Source: Bacteroidota bacterium (GTDB lineage: Bacteria > Bacteroidota > Ignavibacteria > Kryptoniales > JAKASW01). Taken from it: 22,220 bases of DNA. The notes beneath the pieces were generated by a model, which was given only the letters and a program-made list of their open reading frames with translations, did not search any database and was not told the origin of the DNA. Numbering within the stretch: the stretch's first letter is position 1; each line of letters starts with the position of its first letter. The stretch is from positions 1 to 22,220 of the forward strand of contig JAJYJD010000024.1 in assembly GCA_021789755.1 (NCBI GenBank), given 5' to 3'. Shown piece by piece: positions 8,342 through 15,569 of this stretch. A program made the translations under genes and the position numbers.

Positions 8342-9357
8342 TTGCCCTGCAAACCCAATTCAACGATTCTTCCGACAACCTCTGTGAATGAAATTCCGGC
8401 GGCGGCGGCAGCCTTCGGCACAAGGCTTGTCTCGGTCATGCCGGGTATCGTGTTTACTTCCAGGCAGTAAGGAATGCCGTCCGGCCCTACCCTGAAATCG
8501 ACCCTTCCAAAGCCCCTGCATCCGAGCGAACTGAAAGTGTTCAATGAGATCTCCTGGAGTTTCGTCGCCAGGGAATCTTCTATCGGTGCGGGCACGAGGT
8601 AGTCCGTCATTCCTTTTGTGTACTTGTGATGATAGTCGTAGAATCCGTCGTGCGGCCTGATCTCGATGACCGGGAGCGGCTCGTCGCCTAATATTCCTAC
8701 CGTCAGTTCTGCTCCCTTTATGAATTTCTCGACCAGGACTATTCCCGAGAATTTCTCCGCCTCGTCGAGGGCCGCGTCGAGCTCGGAATCGTTGCCGACA
8801 ATCGTGATCGCGACCGATGAGCCCTGGTCGTTCGGCTTGACGACGTTCGGGTATCCTATTTTTGCGATTTCCTGCCTGACCGCCGGCGACCTGTGAGATG
8901 AATTCACACGGTAGTCGAACCAATCCGCGGTGGGCGTTCCATGATGCTTGAACAGTTTCTTCGACATCACTTTGTCCATCGCAATCGCGCTTGCCATTAC
9001 GCCCGAGCCGGTGTATCTGATGCAGCGAAGTTCGAGGAGAGACTGGATAATTCCGTCCTCTCCCCATTTACCGTGAAGGATTATAAATGCCAGGTCGACA
9101 TTGTCGAAGATTGCGGAGTCTATGGCCGCTATATAATTTCTCGGCGACAGTTTATCGAGGAACTCCTGTGTCGGCGGCGTTGTCCCCACGGCCTGAGAGA
9201 GAAGTTCAGACTCAGATATCTGTGTGGTCCCGAGCGCCGGGTCGACTGCAGTGACGTCATGTCCAAGCTCGCGGAGCGCCTTGATAACTCCTCTGCCGGA
9301 AGCGATGGATACAAGGCGTTCGGGCGAACTGCCGCCGAGCAGGACCGCTATTCTCAC
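8338..9357 (-). CDS. ddl: D-alanine--D-alanine ligase
   Basis: A 339-residue ATP-grasp ligase that makes the D-Ala-D-Ala dipeptide for peptidoglycan precursors in the cytoplasm. Seen: N-terminal GGSSPERLVSIASG (substrate-binding Glu and Ser), HGKWGEDG, the ATP-grasp lysine region VVKPNDQGSSVA, the EKFIKGAELTVG strand, and the metal and second D-Ala site GRVDFR ... CLEVNTIPGMT. The start is GTG at 9357, preceded on the minus strand by CAGGTG at a 5-nt gap. It is the first gene of the minus-strand cluster; its stop overlaps the ftsB-like start. No clear promoter is recognisable in the bases upstream, although this must be the operon's leader region. Confidence 0.95.
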   Translation of the reverse strand: MRIAVLLGGSSPERLVSIASGRGVIKALRELGHDVTAVDPALGTTQISESELLSQAVGTTPPTQEFLDKLSPRNYIAAIDSAIFDNVDLAFIILHGKWGEDGIIQSLLELRCIRYTGSGVMASAIAMDKVMSKKLFKHHGTPTADWFDYRVNSSHRSPAVRQEIAKIGYPNVVKPNDQGSSVAITIVGNDSELDAALDEAEKFSGIVLVEKFIKGAELTVGILGDEPLPVIEIRPHDGFYDYHHKYTKGMTDYLVPAPIEDSLATKLQEISLNTFSSLGCRGFGRVDFRVGPDGIPYCLEVNTIPGMTETSLVPKAAAAAGISFTEVVGRIVELGLQGK

Positions 9358-9610
9358 TTATACACCTGATCTTTCCTTTTACGGGATTCTGCGACAAGAT
9401 ATTGAACCGCTCACCAAAATACAAACCGTGGCAATCTGTGAAGGTTCTCCATCTGGAAGCCGCAAAGTAACCAAAATGTCATGAGCGTGACGAACACTGC
9501 AAAATATGTCGGCTGGTGCCGATGATAGGCACATGTGTGCCAAAGATCCTCGGGTCGATGTGAAAAAGGTCAATGAGTTTATTCGGATTGCATCTGTATT
9601 TTTGAAGGAC

Positions 9611-9766
9611 GGAGGGGGAGCCCTACTATCAGGGGGAAAGCGTCCCGCTCTTTCGGGACCACGATAGGCGCCTGTTGCCAGCCGACAGGCGCCTTCTTAG
9701 TTCGTCGAAATTTCCCGCTCACGGCTTGAGCCCCCTCCTCCTGGCGAGGGCCAGACGGGATTGGCC
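9611..9766. other. Hairpin-rich element, candidate structured RNA or mobile-element end
   Basis: Several complementary segments nest in about 155 bp. GGAGGGGG (9611-9618) can pair with CCCCCTCC (9731-9738), closing the element. Inside are CTATC (9626-9630) with GATAG (9663-9667), enclosing GTCCCG (9642-9647) with CGGGAC (9654-9659); a perfect 10-bp stem AGGCGCCTGT (9666-9675) with ACAGGCGCCT (9685-9694) followed by TCTT; and GCTCA (9717-9721) with TGAGC (9727-9731). Two more short hairpins follow: CCTC/GAGG (9737-9749) and GGCCA/TGGCC (9749-9766). Some stems compete for a few bases. The pattern would suit a multi-branched RNA, or a terminator plus repeats. It does not match tmRNA, RNase P RNA, SRP RNA or any riboswitch motif I know. 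Strand and function are undetermined. Confidence 0.35.
9666..9698 (+). terminator. Possible terminator-like hairpin
   Basis: A perfect 10-bp GC-rich stem with a 9-nt loop (AGGCGCCTGT and ACAGGCGCCT) followed by TCTT on the plus strand. The T-tract is weak, and no plus-strand gene ends just upstream, so it would only make sense as the end of a small RNA or as one arm of the larger hairpin element. Confidence 0.25.
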
Positions 9767-10076
9767 TGGTGCGAATTTTAGGATTTGGACTGCGATTGGA
9801 AGTACGCCGAGCTCTCGAGAAAGAAGTTGGGCAAGCCGTCTTTTCCGGTAGGGCAAGGAGATAAGGGAGTTCTGCCGAGGCGATACAGTACAGGAGTCTC
9901 GATAGGCAAGTGTATTTGGAGGCGTGAACTCATCGAAAGATTACCTTGAAATGACTTGACTTTATCATGGGGGGGGAATATTATGGCGGCAACAATAGAA
10001 GGCTCGGCGAAAGGCAGACCGGGTATGCAAATTCGAGGGAGCAATTCGTAAGTCAGTTCAAGCAATAAACTCTGCA

Positions 10077-10397
10077 TTGGAGTATCGCGCAGTTAGAACT
10101 GGAATTTACTACAAGAGTCGATTAGACAATTCCGTTTGGAAAACATATGCGCAAGGGCTTGTTACTAACTACGTATCAGAGAGTGTAAGCGGCAACGATA
10201 CAACCGATGTGTTTGTAGTCGGTGATTCGTTTGAGATTGTGCATTACAACGGAAAGGACTGGCATAATTACGAGTATACAATTCCGCCGTCTTACGGCGT
10301 GCTTGGAAGTGTGGCGATGAAGGGAAACCTAATGATAGCTGTTGGATTCACGGGTAGCACGCAACAAGCCATTGCAATAGTAGGCAAAAGGAATTGA
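10077..10397 (+). pseudogene. 5'-truncated paralogue of the downstream propeller lipoprotein
   Basis: This frame encodes about 106 residues, beginning with a weak TTG, that align from around YRAVRTGIYYKSRL to the end with the last ~105 residues of the protein at 10411-11523 (YYAVGGGIYWKNRL onward). Both end in the same TQQAIAIVGKRN. It has no signal sequence and only the last one or two propeller blades. The matching upstream part is absent: in this frame there is a stop at 9996-9998 and the sequence after it shows no resemblance. I therefore read it as the 3' remnant of a tandem duplicate. Its last 108 coding bases belong to a nearly identical direct repeat, while the preceding part has diverged. 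It could be translated as a fragment, but I see no Shine-Dalgarno. Confidence 0.75.
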
Positions 10398-10408
10398 AAG
10401 GAGGTGAA
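10290..10408 (+). repeat. 119-bp direct repeat, copy 1
   Basis: Identical to 11416-11534 except for one base (T at 10343, G at 11469). It covers the last 108 bases of the truncated paralogue, including its stop, plus the following AAAGGAGGTGAA. The two copies lie 1126 bp apart in the same orientation. Similarity upstream of 10290 falls sharply to that of diverged paralogues. Confidence 0.95.
10398..10406 (+). promoter_or_regulatory. Strong Shine-Dalgarno deciding the start of the propeller lipoprotein
   Basis: AAAGGAGGTG is nearly fully complementary to the 16S rRNA 3' end. AGGAGG ends at 10404, giving a 3-nt gap to the ATG at 10408 and a 6-nt gap to the ATG at 10411, so the second ATG is the better start. 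A copy of the same sequence follows the next gene at 11521-11534. Confidence 0.7.
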
Positions 10409-10410
10409 TG

Positions 10411-11523
10411 ATGGAAACAGGAGTCGGGAAAAACGAGATCCGAGAAAGGAGGCTAAGCTTTACGGCTAAGCACATTTTAATTGCCGTATGTATCGCCCTG
10501 TTCATTGTTTCCTTCAGCTGCGACCTGCTTACAGGTCCGCATAAGAGCGGGGGTGTAGACACAACATCTCACGCATGGACTTTCGAAATCGACACGCTAG
10601 GGGATGGCGCGAGCCAATTGTACGATGTGGCGATCGTGAGTACAAGTCCGCCACTCGCATATGCTGTCGGACGAATGTATCTAAAGGATTCAACAGGGCA
10701 GCTGAACCCAAATATTCACAACCTTGCGAAGTGGGACGGTACGGGGTGGACATTCCTGCAAGTCAGCGTGAAACTGACCTACATGGCATCGTCAGTTGTG
10801 ACGGATCAAGATCCTCTACAGTCGGTTTTTCCGATCTCTGAAAACGATGTATGGTTTGTCTCGAGGGCCGGGGGGGTAACAAGATTGAGATACGGGAACT
10901 GGGATTTGTTGGATATTCCTTATGGGGAGGGGCCGGGGGCGGCCAGCAAAACCTGGGGAACGTCATCCAGCAACATGTATTTTGTATCGAATAACGGCAG
11001 AATCGTCCGATATGATGGTTTCTGGCATACACTTACATCTAGTACGTCCCTAGACATACGCGATATCTGGGGATCACCTGATGGCAGTCAGGTACTTGCC
11101 GTTGCAGGTTCCAAAATTCTCAAGATCCAAGGTAGTACAGTGTCAACAATATCAGATAGCGGCGTGGAAGGCAGCCTCAATGGAACCTGGTTCGTTCCTG
11201 ACCAGAAGTACTACGCTGTCGGAGGGGGCATCTACTGGAAGAATCGACTCACCGACCCGGTATGGAACACCTATGCTCCGGGAGTGGTAACAAGTTATGT
11301 TTCAGAGAGCATAGCGGGGAACGATACGAACGACGTGTTTGTTGTTGGCGACTCTTTCGAGATGTTGCATTACAACGGAAGGAGTTGGTACAACTACAAG
11401 GACGTTGTTCCGCTCTCTTACGGCGTGCTTGGAAGTGTGGCGATGAAGGGAAACCTAATGATAGCTGTGGGATTCACGGGTAGCACGCAACAAGCCATTG
11501 CAATAGTAGGCAAAAGGAATTGA
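10411..11523 (+). CDS. Probable surface lipoprotein with beta-propeller-like repeats, unknown function
   Basis: A 370-residue protein (ATG 10411 chosen on Shine-Dalgarno spacing). It has a long basic N-terminus, a hydrophobic stretch (about residues 21-36) and a cysteine in IVSFSCDLL (about residue 37) that could be a relaxed lipobox, so it is probably an anchored lipoprotein. After it comes DTTSHAWTFEIDTLG and several copies of a loose pattern in which a strand ending in VG or VS is followed by a Tyr/Trp-Asp-Gly/Asn-Gly-x-x-Trp turn (AYAVGR...KWDGTGW, NMYFVSNNG...RYDGFW, DVFVVGDS...HYNGRSW). This resembles blades of a beta-propeller. Similar proteins are frequent in Ignavibacteria-type genomes, where they often carry the uninformative label glucosyltransferase; I see no glycosyltransferase motif. 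It is preceded by a truncated paralogue and followed by a T9SS-exported protease, 80 bp away. Confidence 0.75.
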   Translation: METGVGKNEIRERRLSFTAKHILIAVCIALFIVSFSCDLLTGPHKSGGVDTTSHAWTFEIDTLGDGASQLYDVAIVSTSPPLAYAVGRMYLKDSTGQLNPNIHNLAKWDGTGWTFLQVSVKLTYMASSVVTDQDPLQSVFPISENDVWFVSRAGGVTRLRYGNWDLLDIPYGEGPGAASKTWGTSSSNMYFVSNNGRIVRYDGFWHTLTSSTSLDIRDIWGSPDGSQVLAVAGSKILKIQGSTVSTISDSGVEGSLNGTWFVPDQKYYAVGGGIYWKNRLTDPVWNTYAPGVVTSYVSESIAGNDTNDVFVVGDSFEMLHYNGRSWYNYKDVVPLSYGVLGSVAMKGNLMIAVGFTGSTQQAIAIVGKRN

Positions 11524-11534
11524 AAGGAGGTGAA
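11416..11534 (+). repeat. 119-bp direct repeat, copy 2
   Basis: Matches 10290-10408 at 118 of 119 positions. It includes the 3' end and stop of the propeller lipoprotein gene and a second AAAGGAGGTGAA. Here that Shine-Dalgarno has no start codon at proper distance; the next gene starts at 11604 with its own site. Confidence 0.95.
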
Positions 11535-11603
11535 CGAGAGGAAAAAGCCGGGCAGTACTAAATCAGCTAATAACTGAAATCAAAGACAAAAGGAGAGTGA
11601 GCC

Positions 11604-14600
11604 ATGTTTGCGAAGAGATTTTTCGCGGTCGCGTTGCTGATTCTATGTTCGGCGTCCCTTTTGTTAGCTCAGATTTGCGACGGTACAGATGACAGACAAC
11701 GGACGGGACCGAACCAATGGCGAGCGGTTGGACGGATACCTGTGGCACCGGGCGGTTCTGCGACAGCCTGGATTGCCTCAAACGGGATGCTGGTGACAGC
11801 AGGTCATGCCAGGGGAACCGGGATGATCGTGGAATTCAACGTTCCCAGTTCCAACTCGGACGGGAGCATAAACGATCCCCAAGAATCTGATATTTATCAC
11901 ATCAACGATGCATCGTGGGTTTCTGTTGACAACGGAGCCGGTGACGACTGGGCGGTCTTTTCGGTATATGACAACTCAGTGACAGGAAAGCAACCCATAG
12001 AAGTTTACGGATCACTTCAGGAAGTACAGACTTATACCGCCGGCACGTACACCGTGGTAGGCTACGGAGTCGACGGTCCGGCGCCATATTTCGGGGTGCC
12101 AGGCGATTACAATTCCGATAATGAGACCGAGCAATATTCAAGCGGGCCTGACAATGGATCGTCCGGGAGTATTCTAAGATACCAGATCGACACTCAGGGA
12201 GGATGCTCCGGCGCACCCGTGATAAATTCGTCAGGTCAGGTCATCGGGATTCACAACGAAGCGTGTACCCAGGATTGGCAGGGGACCAGTTTCGAAAATT
12301 CAGCCTTCTGGAACGCGCTGCACCCCGCGGTCACGGTTGACCAGAATCTGGCGAGCGGATCCAGCGCAACGGGATCCACCATTAAAAGGTGGGGTACGAA
12401 TTCCTTCAGCTTAACTCTGAATCCTGGTGACCAGATTAACGGCTCTGATCCTGCAACCGAAACAAGAGTCGTTGAGGCTCTTCAAGGCTATCAACAGATT
12501 AGCAATGGGCAGAAGTATTACAAATGGTCCAAAGGACGGAACGACGAGGCGGATGTTACGAATCACCATGTATTCGACATCGAGCCGAGCTTCAATGGTG
12601 GCACGCTGACTTCCTGGTTGAATCCTACCTACGACAACGTGACAGTCAAAGCCGACCTTTTGGATTATTCCGGAACGTATGGAAACATAGTTCAGTTCCG
12701 GGATCCATGGTATGTTCATTATTCAGACCCGAACTATGGGAATGCCCAACGTAACCTAGGGATGTCGGCACCTTTTGAAAATATGAGTGGCTCAAGCAAC
12801 GATATTGGTACGGGGACGGGTTATCTCGGGGTATTTCAAAACCAGTACCCTAGTCCAAATGATCCCGAAGTGCCATATTACTCGGTTCAAGCACCTCTTA
12901 CGACTACGGGGTTCACCGTGAATGGAACCGCAGTAAATGGGACATTTACGGGCTGGTCGGCGACAAACGCGACGCTCCAACAGGTAGGAGCAAGTCCGAG
13001 CGGTTACGATCAAAAGGCGGTAGTGTTCACGAATTCCCCTGCGACGGTTACGGCTAACTACAAGGGTCATCTTCTTACAAATGCTCAATCAGCTACGGGC
13101 TTTGGCAACCAGCGAAAGATAACAATGGATTCCTACGGTAGACTTGATCTGGTCTATGCGTCGGCTAATAAGATATGGTATACATATTCAACAAATGGCG
13201 GGTCATCTTGGAGTAATGAACAGCAAATTTCCGGTGGCGGGACTGCCTCCAACCCTTCGATATCGGCATCGGCAAATGAGGACGTCTACATCGTATGGCA
13301 GGAGATTGTTGGAAGCGTGAAATATCTGTACATAAAATCACTCTACGGGAGTATTCCGACACCACTTGCACTCGCTTCAGATGTCTCTTCGTTCGACCTT
13401 CAGCCGGCGGTAGCAGCTTCAGATAACGGAACAGTCCTTATAGTATACAGGAAGAGCGATGGACTGGGCAATCCCTACAAGCTATACTATACCTATTCGA
13501 GCGATGGCCTGACTTTTTCGTCGGGGCAACAGGTATTTATAAGCACACCCGTTGACTTTGATCATCCTTCGGTCGCATGGAATCCTCAGAGCACCAATTT
13601 TGTTGTCTCTGCCAATAGTCGATCAGGCACCTTCACGATTCCCTTCCTTACATTCAATGGCACGAGTTGGCAATGGCCCGCAAACGTATATACCTCGTCC
13701 ACTTTTCCCCAAGCCACGCCTTATTCCCAGATTGCGGTTGACGGAACCGGGAGGACTCACATAACCTGGATTGGCTATGACAACTACTATGATGAGAACT
13801 CTGCGGCGATGCATAGGAGTTGCTTGAATGGGAATTGGTCAGCGGTGAACATTTTCAGAGATGAGGTTCTCTACGATCCAGCAATAACCAGTACGTCGGT
13901 TGCGGCCCATAATGATGCGGACGGAGGAGTCTCTATCTTCTACACGCATAATCCGAGATCGCAGGTGCTATTCGATGTATATTCGACAAACGGCACTAGC
14001 TTCATAGGGTCATATTGGATCACCCCGTCAGCCCCTATTTACAATCCCAACGCGTTAGAAAGGGTCACGCCGCAGCAGGTCACTTATTCGGTAACAAAGG
14101 GCTCTTCGTCGCCGTACGGCTTGGTCCTTCAGACGAGAGACAACACAGTCTCCGGGACTCATACGGGGACGCTGAAATCCTCCGAGTCGGGAGACAAAGT
14201 GTACATGGTGAGTTCTGATACATGGAGCATCTATCGGAGACTCGACTTGGTAGACACTACAACCGGAGGCGAGCTGATTATACAGTTCGGCAACATCTCC
14301 TCTGGTGAAAACAGAATCAACAATTTCGAGAAGGACGACGCACCTTGTCCAGGAGTTATCGATCCATCATTCATGAAGTCGGGATACTTTGACCTGGACC
14401 AGAGAACGCCAGTGACATTCGGGACCGGGTGCAGAAGCAAGAACTGGACCCAGAATATCAGGGTAAACATCGAGTTGATGGATAGCTCGACAGGAAATGT
14501 TATTTCGGAACTTCGAAGTTTCTCTTTCCCAACGAGTGACACGACGAGCTATATGAATGCGGCCATAAGCAGAATAACCAACATCGACCGGGCAAAGACG

Positions 14601-14996
14601 GCCTGTATTCGTGTAGAGGTGCAGGGGGTTGACAGCAGTAAGGTGGTCGTAACACCTGTGAATGTCTACGTCCTGAACGATGCCCCATCAAACGGAGGGC
14701 AGCAGCCACAATCGATTTACTCTTCGCTTCCGACGAGCTTTGCGCTGCAACAGAACTATCCGAATCCGTTCAACCCGACGACAACGATTCAGTATGCTCT
14801 ACCAGTGTCAGGACACGTGACCTTGCGGATTTCCGATGTTCTCGGAAGGGAAGTGAGGACGCTGGTGGATGAAGATGAACCTGCGGGCTATCACAGCGTC
14901 ATCTTCGATGCGAGCCAGCTGCCGAGCGGCGTCTATTTCTACAGAATCACCTCCGGCAAATTCGCATCCGTCAAGAAATTGGTGCTCGTTAAATAG
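11604..14996 (+). CDS. T9SS-exported multidomain serine protease (trypsin fold) with BNR-like repeats and Por sorting domain
   Basis: A 1130-residue exported protein. Domains in order: signal peptide (about 1-22); a trypsin/V8-like protease domain (about 40-245) with the triad His68 in VTAGHA, Asp115 in GDDWAVF and Ser202 in GGCSGAPV; a region of unclear fold (250-490) that includes a strand-rich segment ending TVTANYKG; a middle section (about 490-1000) with sialidase/BNR-like features such as the Asp-box STNGGSSW (about 529-536) and a weaker SSDGLTF; and a C-terminal type IX sorting domain (about 1042-1130) starting LPTSFALQQNYPNPFNP and ending KKLVLVK. Type IX export moves such proteins across the outer membrane, usually removing the sorting domain and releasing or anchoring them. 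The start has AGGAGAG just upstream. The protease target is unknown; the BNR-like part may bind glycans or form a propeller. Confidence 0.88.
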   Translation: MFAKRFFAVALLILCSASLLLAQICDGTDDRQRTGPNQWRAVGRIPVAPGGSATAWIASNGMLVTAGHARGTGMIVEFNVPSSNSDGSINDPQESDIYHINDASWVSVDNGAGDDWAVFSVYDNSVTGKQPIEVYGSLQEVQTYTAGTYTVVGYGVDGPAPYFGVPGDYNSDNETEQYSSGPDNGSSGSILRYQIDTQGGCSGAPVINSSGQVIGIHNEACTQDWQGTSFENSAFWNALHPAVTVDQNLASGSSATGSTIKRWGTNSFSLTLNPGDQINGSDPATETRVVEALQGYQQISNGQKYYKWSKGRNDEADVTNHHVFDIEPSFNGGTLTSWLNPTYDNVTVKADLLDYSGTYGNIVQFRDPWYVHYSDPNYGNAQRNLGMSAPFENMSGSSNDIGTGTGYLGVFQNQYPSPNDPEVPYYSVQAPLTTTGFTVNGTAVNGTFTGWSATNATLQQVGASPSGYDQKAVVFTNSPATVTANYKGHLLTNAQSATGFGNQRKITMDSYGRLDLVYASANKIWYTYSTNGGSSWSNEQQISGGGTASNPSISASANEDVYIVWQEIVGSVKYLYIKSLYGSIPTPLALASDVSSFDLQPAVAASDNGTVLIVYRKSDGLGNPYKLYYTYSSDGLTFSSGQQVFISTPVDFDHPSVAWNPQSTNFVVSANSRSGTFTIPFLTFNGTSWQWPANVYTSSTFPQATPYSQIAVDGTGRTHITWIGYDNYYDENSAAMHRSCLNGNWSAVNIFRDEVLYDPAITSTSVAAHNDADGGVSIFYTHNPRSQVLFDVYSTNGTSFIGSYWITPSAPIYNPNALERVTPQQVTYSVTKGSSSPYGLVLQTRDNTVSGTHTGTLKSSESGDKVYMVSSDTWSIYRRLDLVDTTTGGELIIQFGNISSGENRINNFEKDDAPCPGVIDPSFMKSGYFDLDQRTPVTFGTGCRSKNWTQNIRVNIELMDSSTGNVISELRSFSFPTSDTTSYMNAAISRITNIDRAKTACIRVEVQGVDSSKVVVTPVNVYVLNDAPSNGGQQPQSIYSSLPTSFALQQNYPNPFNPTTTIQYALPVSGHVTLRISDVLGREVRTLVDEDEPAGYHSVIFDASQLPSGVYFYRITSGKFASVKKLVLVK

Positions 14997-15054
14997 TCTC
15001 GCCGAAAATCTGACATCGGAAGCTGCCTTCGCTTTTTACTTCGAATGATAAACC

Positions 15055-15080
15055 AGAGTCCCGCTAGATCGCGGGACTCT
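15055..15080 (+). terminator. Likely terminator after the T9SS protease gene
   Basis: A perfect 10-bp stem (AGAGTCCCGC and GCGGGACTCT) with a 6-nt loop TAGATC, 59 bp downstream of the protease stop, followed by ACTTTGTT. The T-tract is broken, so it may be a weak or bidirectional terminator. Confidence 0.55.
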
Positions 15081-15131
15081 ACTTTGTTATCCCGTAACTC
15101 GGGCGCACCCCTCGTGGAAGCGCGGCTAAGC

Positions 15132-15361
15132 TCAGTTGAGCCGCGATCGCGCGTGTCGGGGCGGGTAGGCGACAAAATCGGCGATCTTGGGTCTCAGTGA
15201 AGGCACTGGGATATTCCTGTTCGTCTCCCAGTTCCAGATGGTGCATTTGTCCACACCAAAGGTACTCCGACCTCTTTATGTGTCAGTCTGACCTCCGGCA
15301 GTCGTTATCAGATCCGATCTCCAGTTGTCTTCAAGCTCTTCAGATATGATGGTGAAAGCGT
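15132..15361 (-). pseudogene. Decayed XRE-family helix-turn-helix regulator
   Basis: Reading the minus strand, one frame gives PSYLKSLKTTGDRI, two consecutive stops (TGA TAA, at 15310-15305), then RLPEVRLTHKEVGV. After a one-base frameshift near 15260, the next frame gives FGVDKCTIWNWETNR, then PSLRPKIADFVAY and a stop at 15134-15132. Joined, this follows the common XRE-type pattern GDxIRKxRLxLxLxxKEVAxxxGVxxxTIxNWExxRxxPxLRxxPKIIxFLGY from start to end. It is therefore a small HTH protein gene broken by two stops and one indel. It lies in the accessory islet, antisense to its neighbours. Identification is by motif recognition; the exact start of homology is uncertain. Confidence 0.7.
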
Positions 15362-15569
15362 TTTTCTGTGTTGATTTCGGACTGGCAGAATGGCAACGCA
15401 GCCCCGGGAGTCCGCATCGATTTGAAATAGTCATCCTTTCGTCTTTAGTTGCAGTTTCCGTTTTGGTTTGGGGCAATATATTCCATCGCGATTGAAGTGG
15501 GTTGTTTATTCCTGTTCGTAAAAGTAAATTATTGACGAAATTATACATAATAGTGACAAATTGGCGCAG

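Larger units (their letters stand above)
9358..10076. other. 719-bp gap with no intact gene
   Basis: This is the left part of the accessory islet, between the leftward ddl operon and the rightward propeller locus. It must contain the ddl operon promoter, but no convincing -35/-10 pair was found by eye. It holds a GC-rich multi-hairpin segment (9611-9766), then one plus-strand frame open from 9782 to 10051 except for a TGA at 9947-9949, which looks like decayed coding sequence of unrecognised origin. A run of eight G lies at 9969-9976. The minus-strand open frame over 9778-10077 has no family features and is probably a shadow. Confidence 0.6.
14997..15569. other. 573-bp gap with terminator-like hairpin and decayed regulator
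   Basis: Contains a perfect inverted repeat at 15055-15080 after the protease gene, a weaker hairpin at 15121-15145 (CGCGGCT/AGCCGCG), and a minus-strand XRE-type remnant (15132-15361). The remaining 200 bp before miaB are AT-rich near 15510-15560 (GTAAATTATTGACGAAATTATACATAATAG), where the miaB operon promoter should lie, but no properly spaced -35/-10 pair is convincing. Confidence 0.6.

Noticed and set aside
9778..10077. Minus-strand open frame of 99 codons in the gap upstream of ddl
   Set aside because: No recognisable domain, no good ribosome-binding site, and it overlaps a more protein-like but broken frame on the other strand.
13655..13680. TGGCACGAGTTGGCA as a sigma-54 promoter
   Set aside because: It matches the -24 half but not the TTGC half, and it lies deep inside the protease coding region.
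15532..15553. TTGACG followed by TATACATAAT as a miaB promoter
   Set aside because: The two boxes are only about 4 bp apart, far from the 16-18 bp a sigma-70 promoter needs; left as an AT-rich region only.
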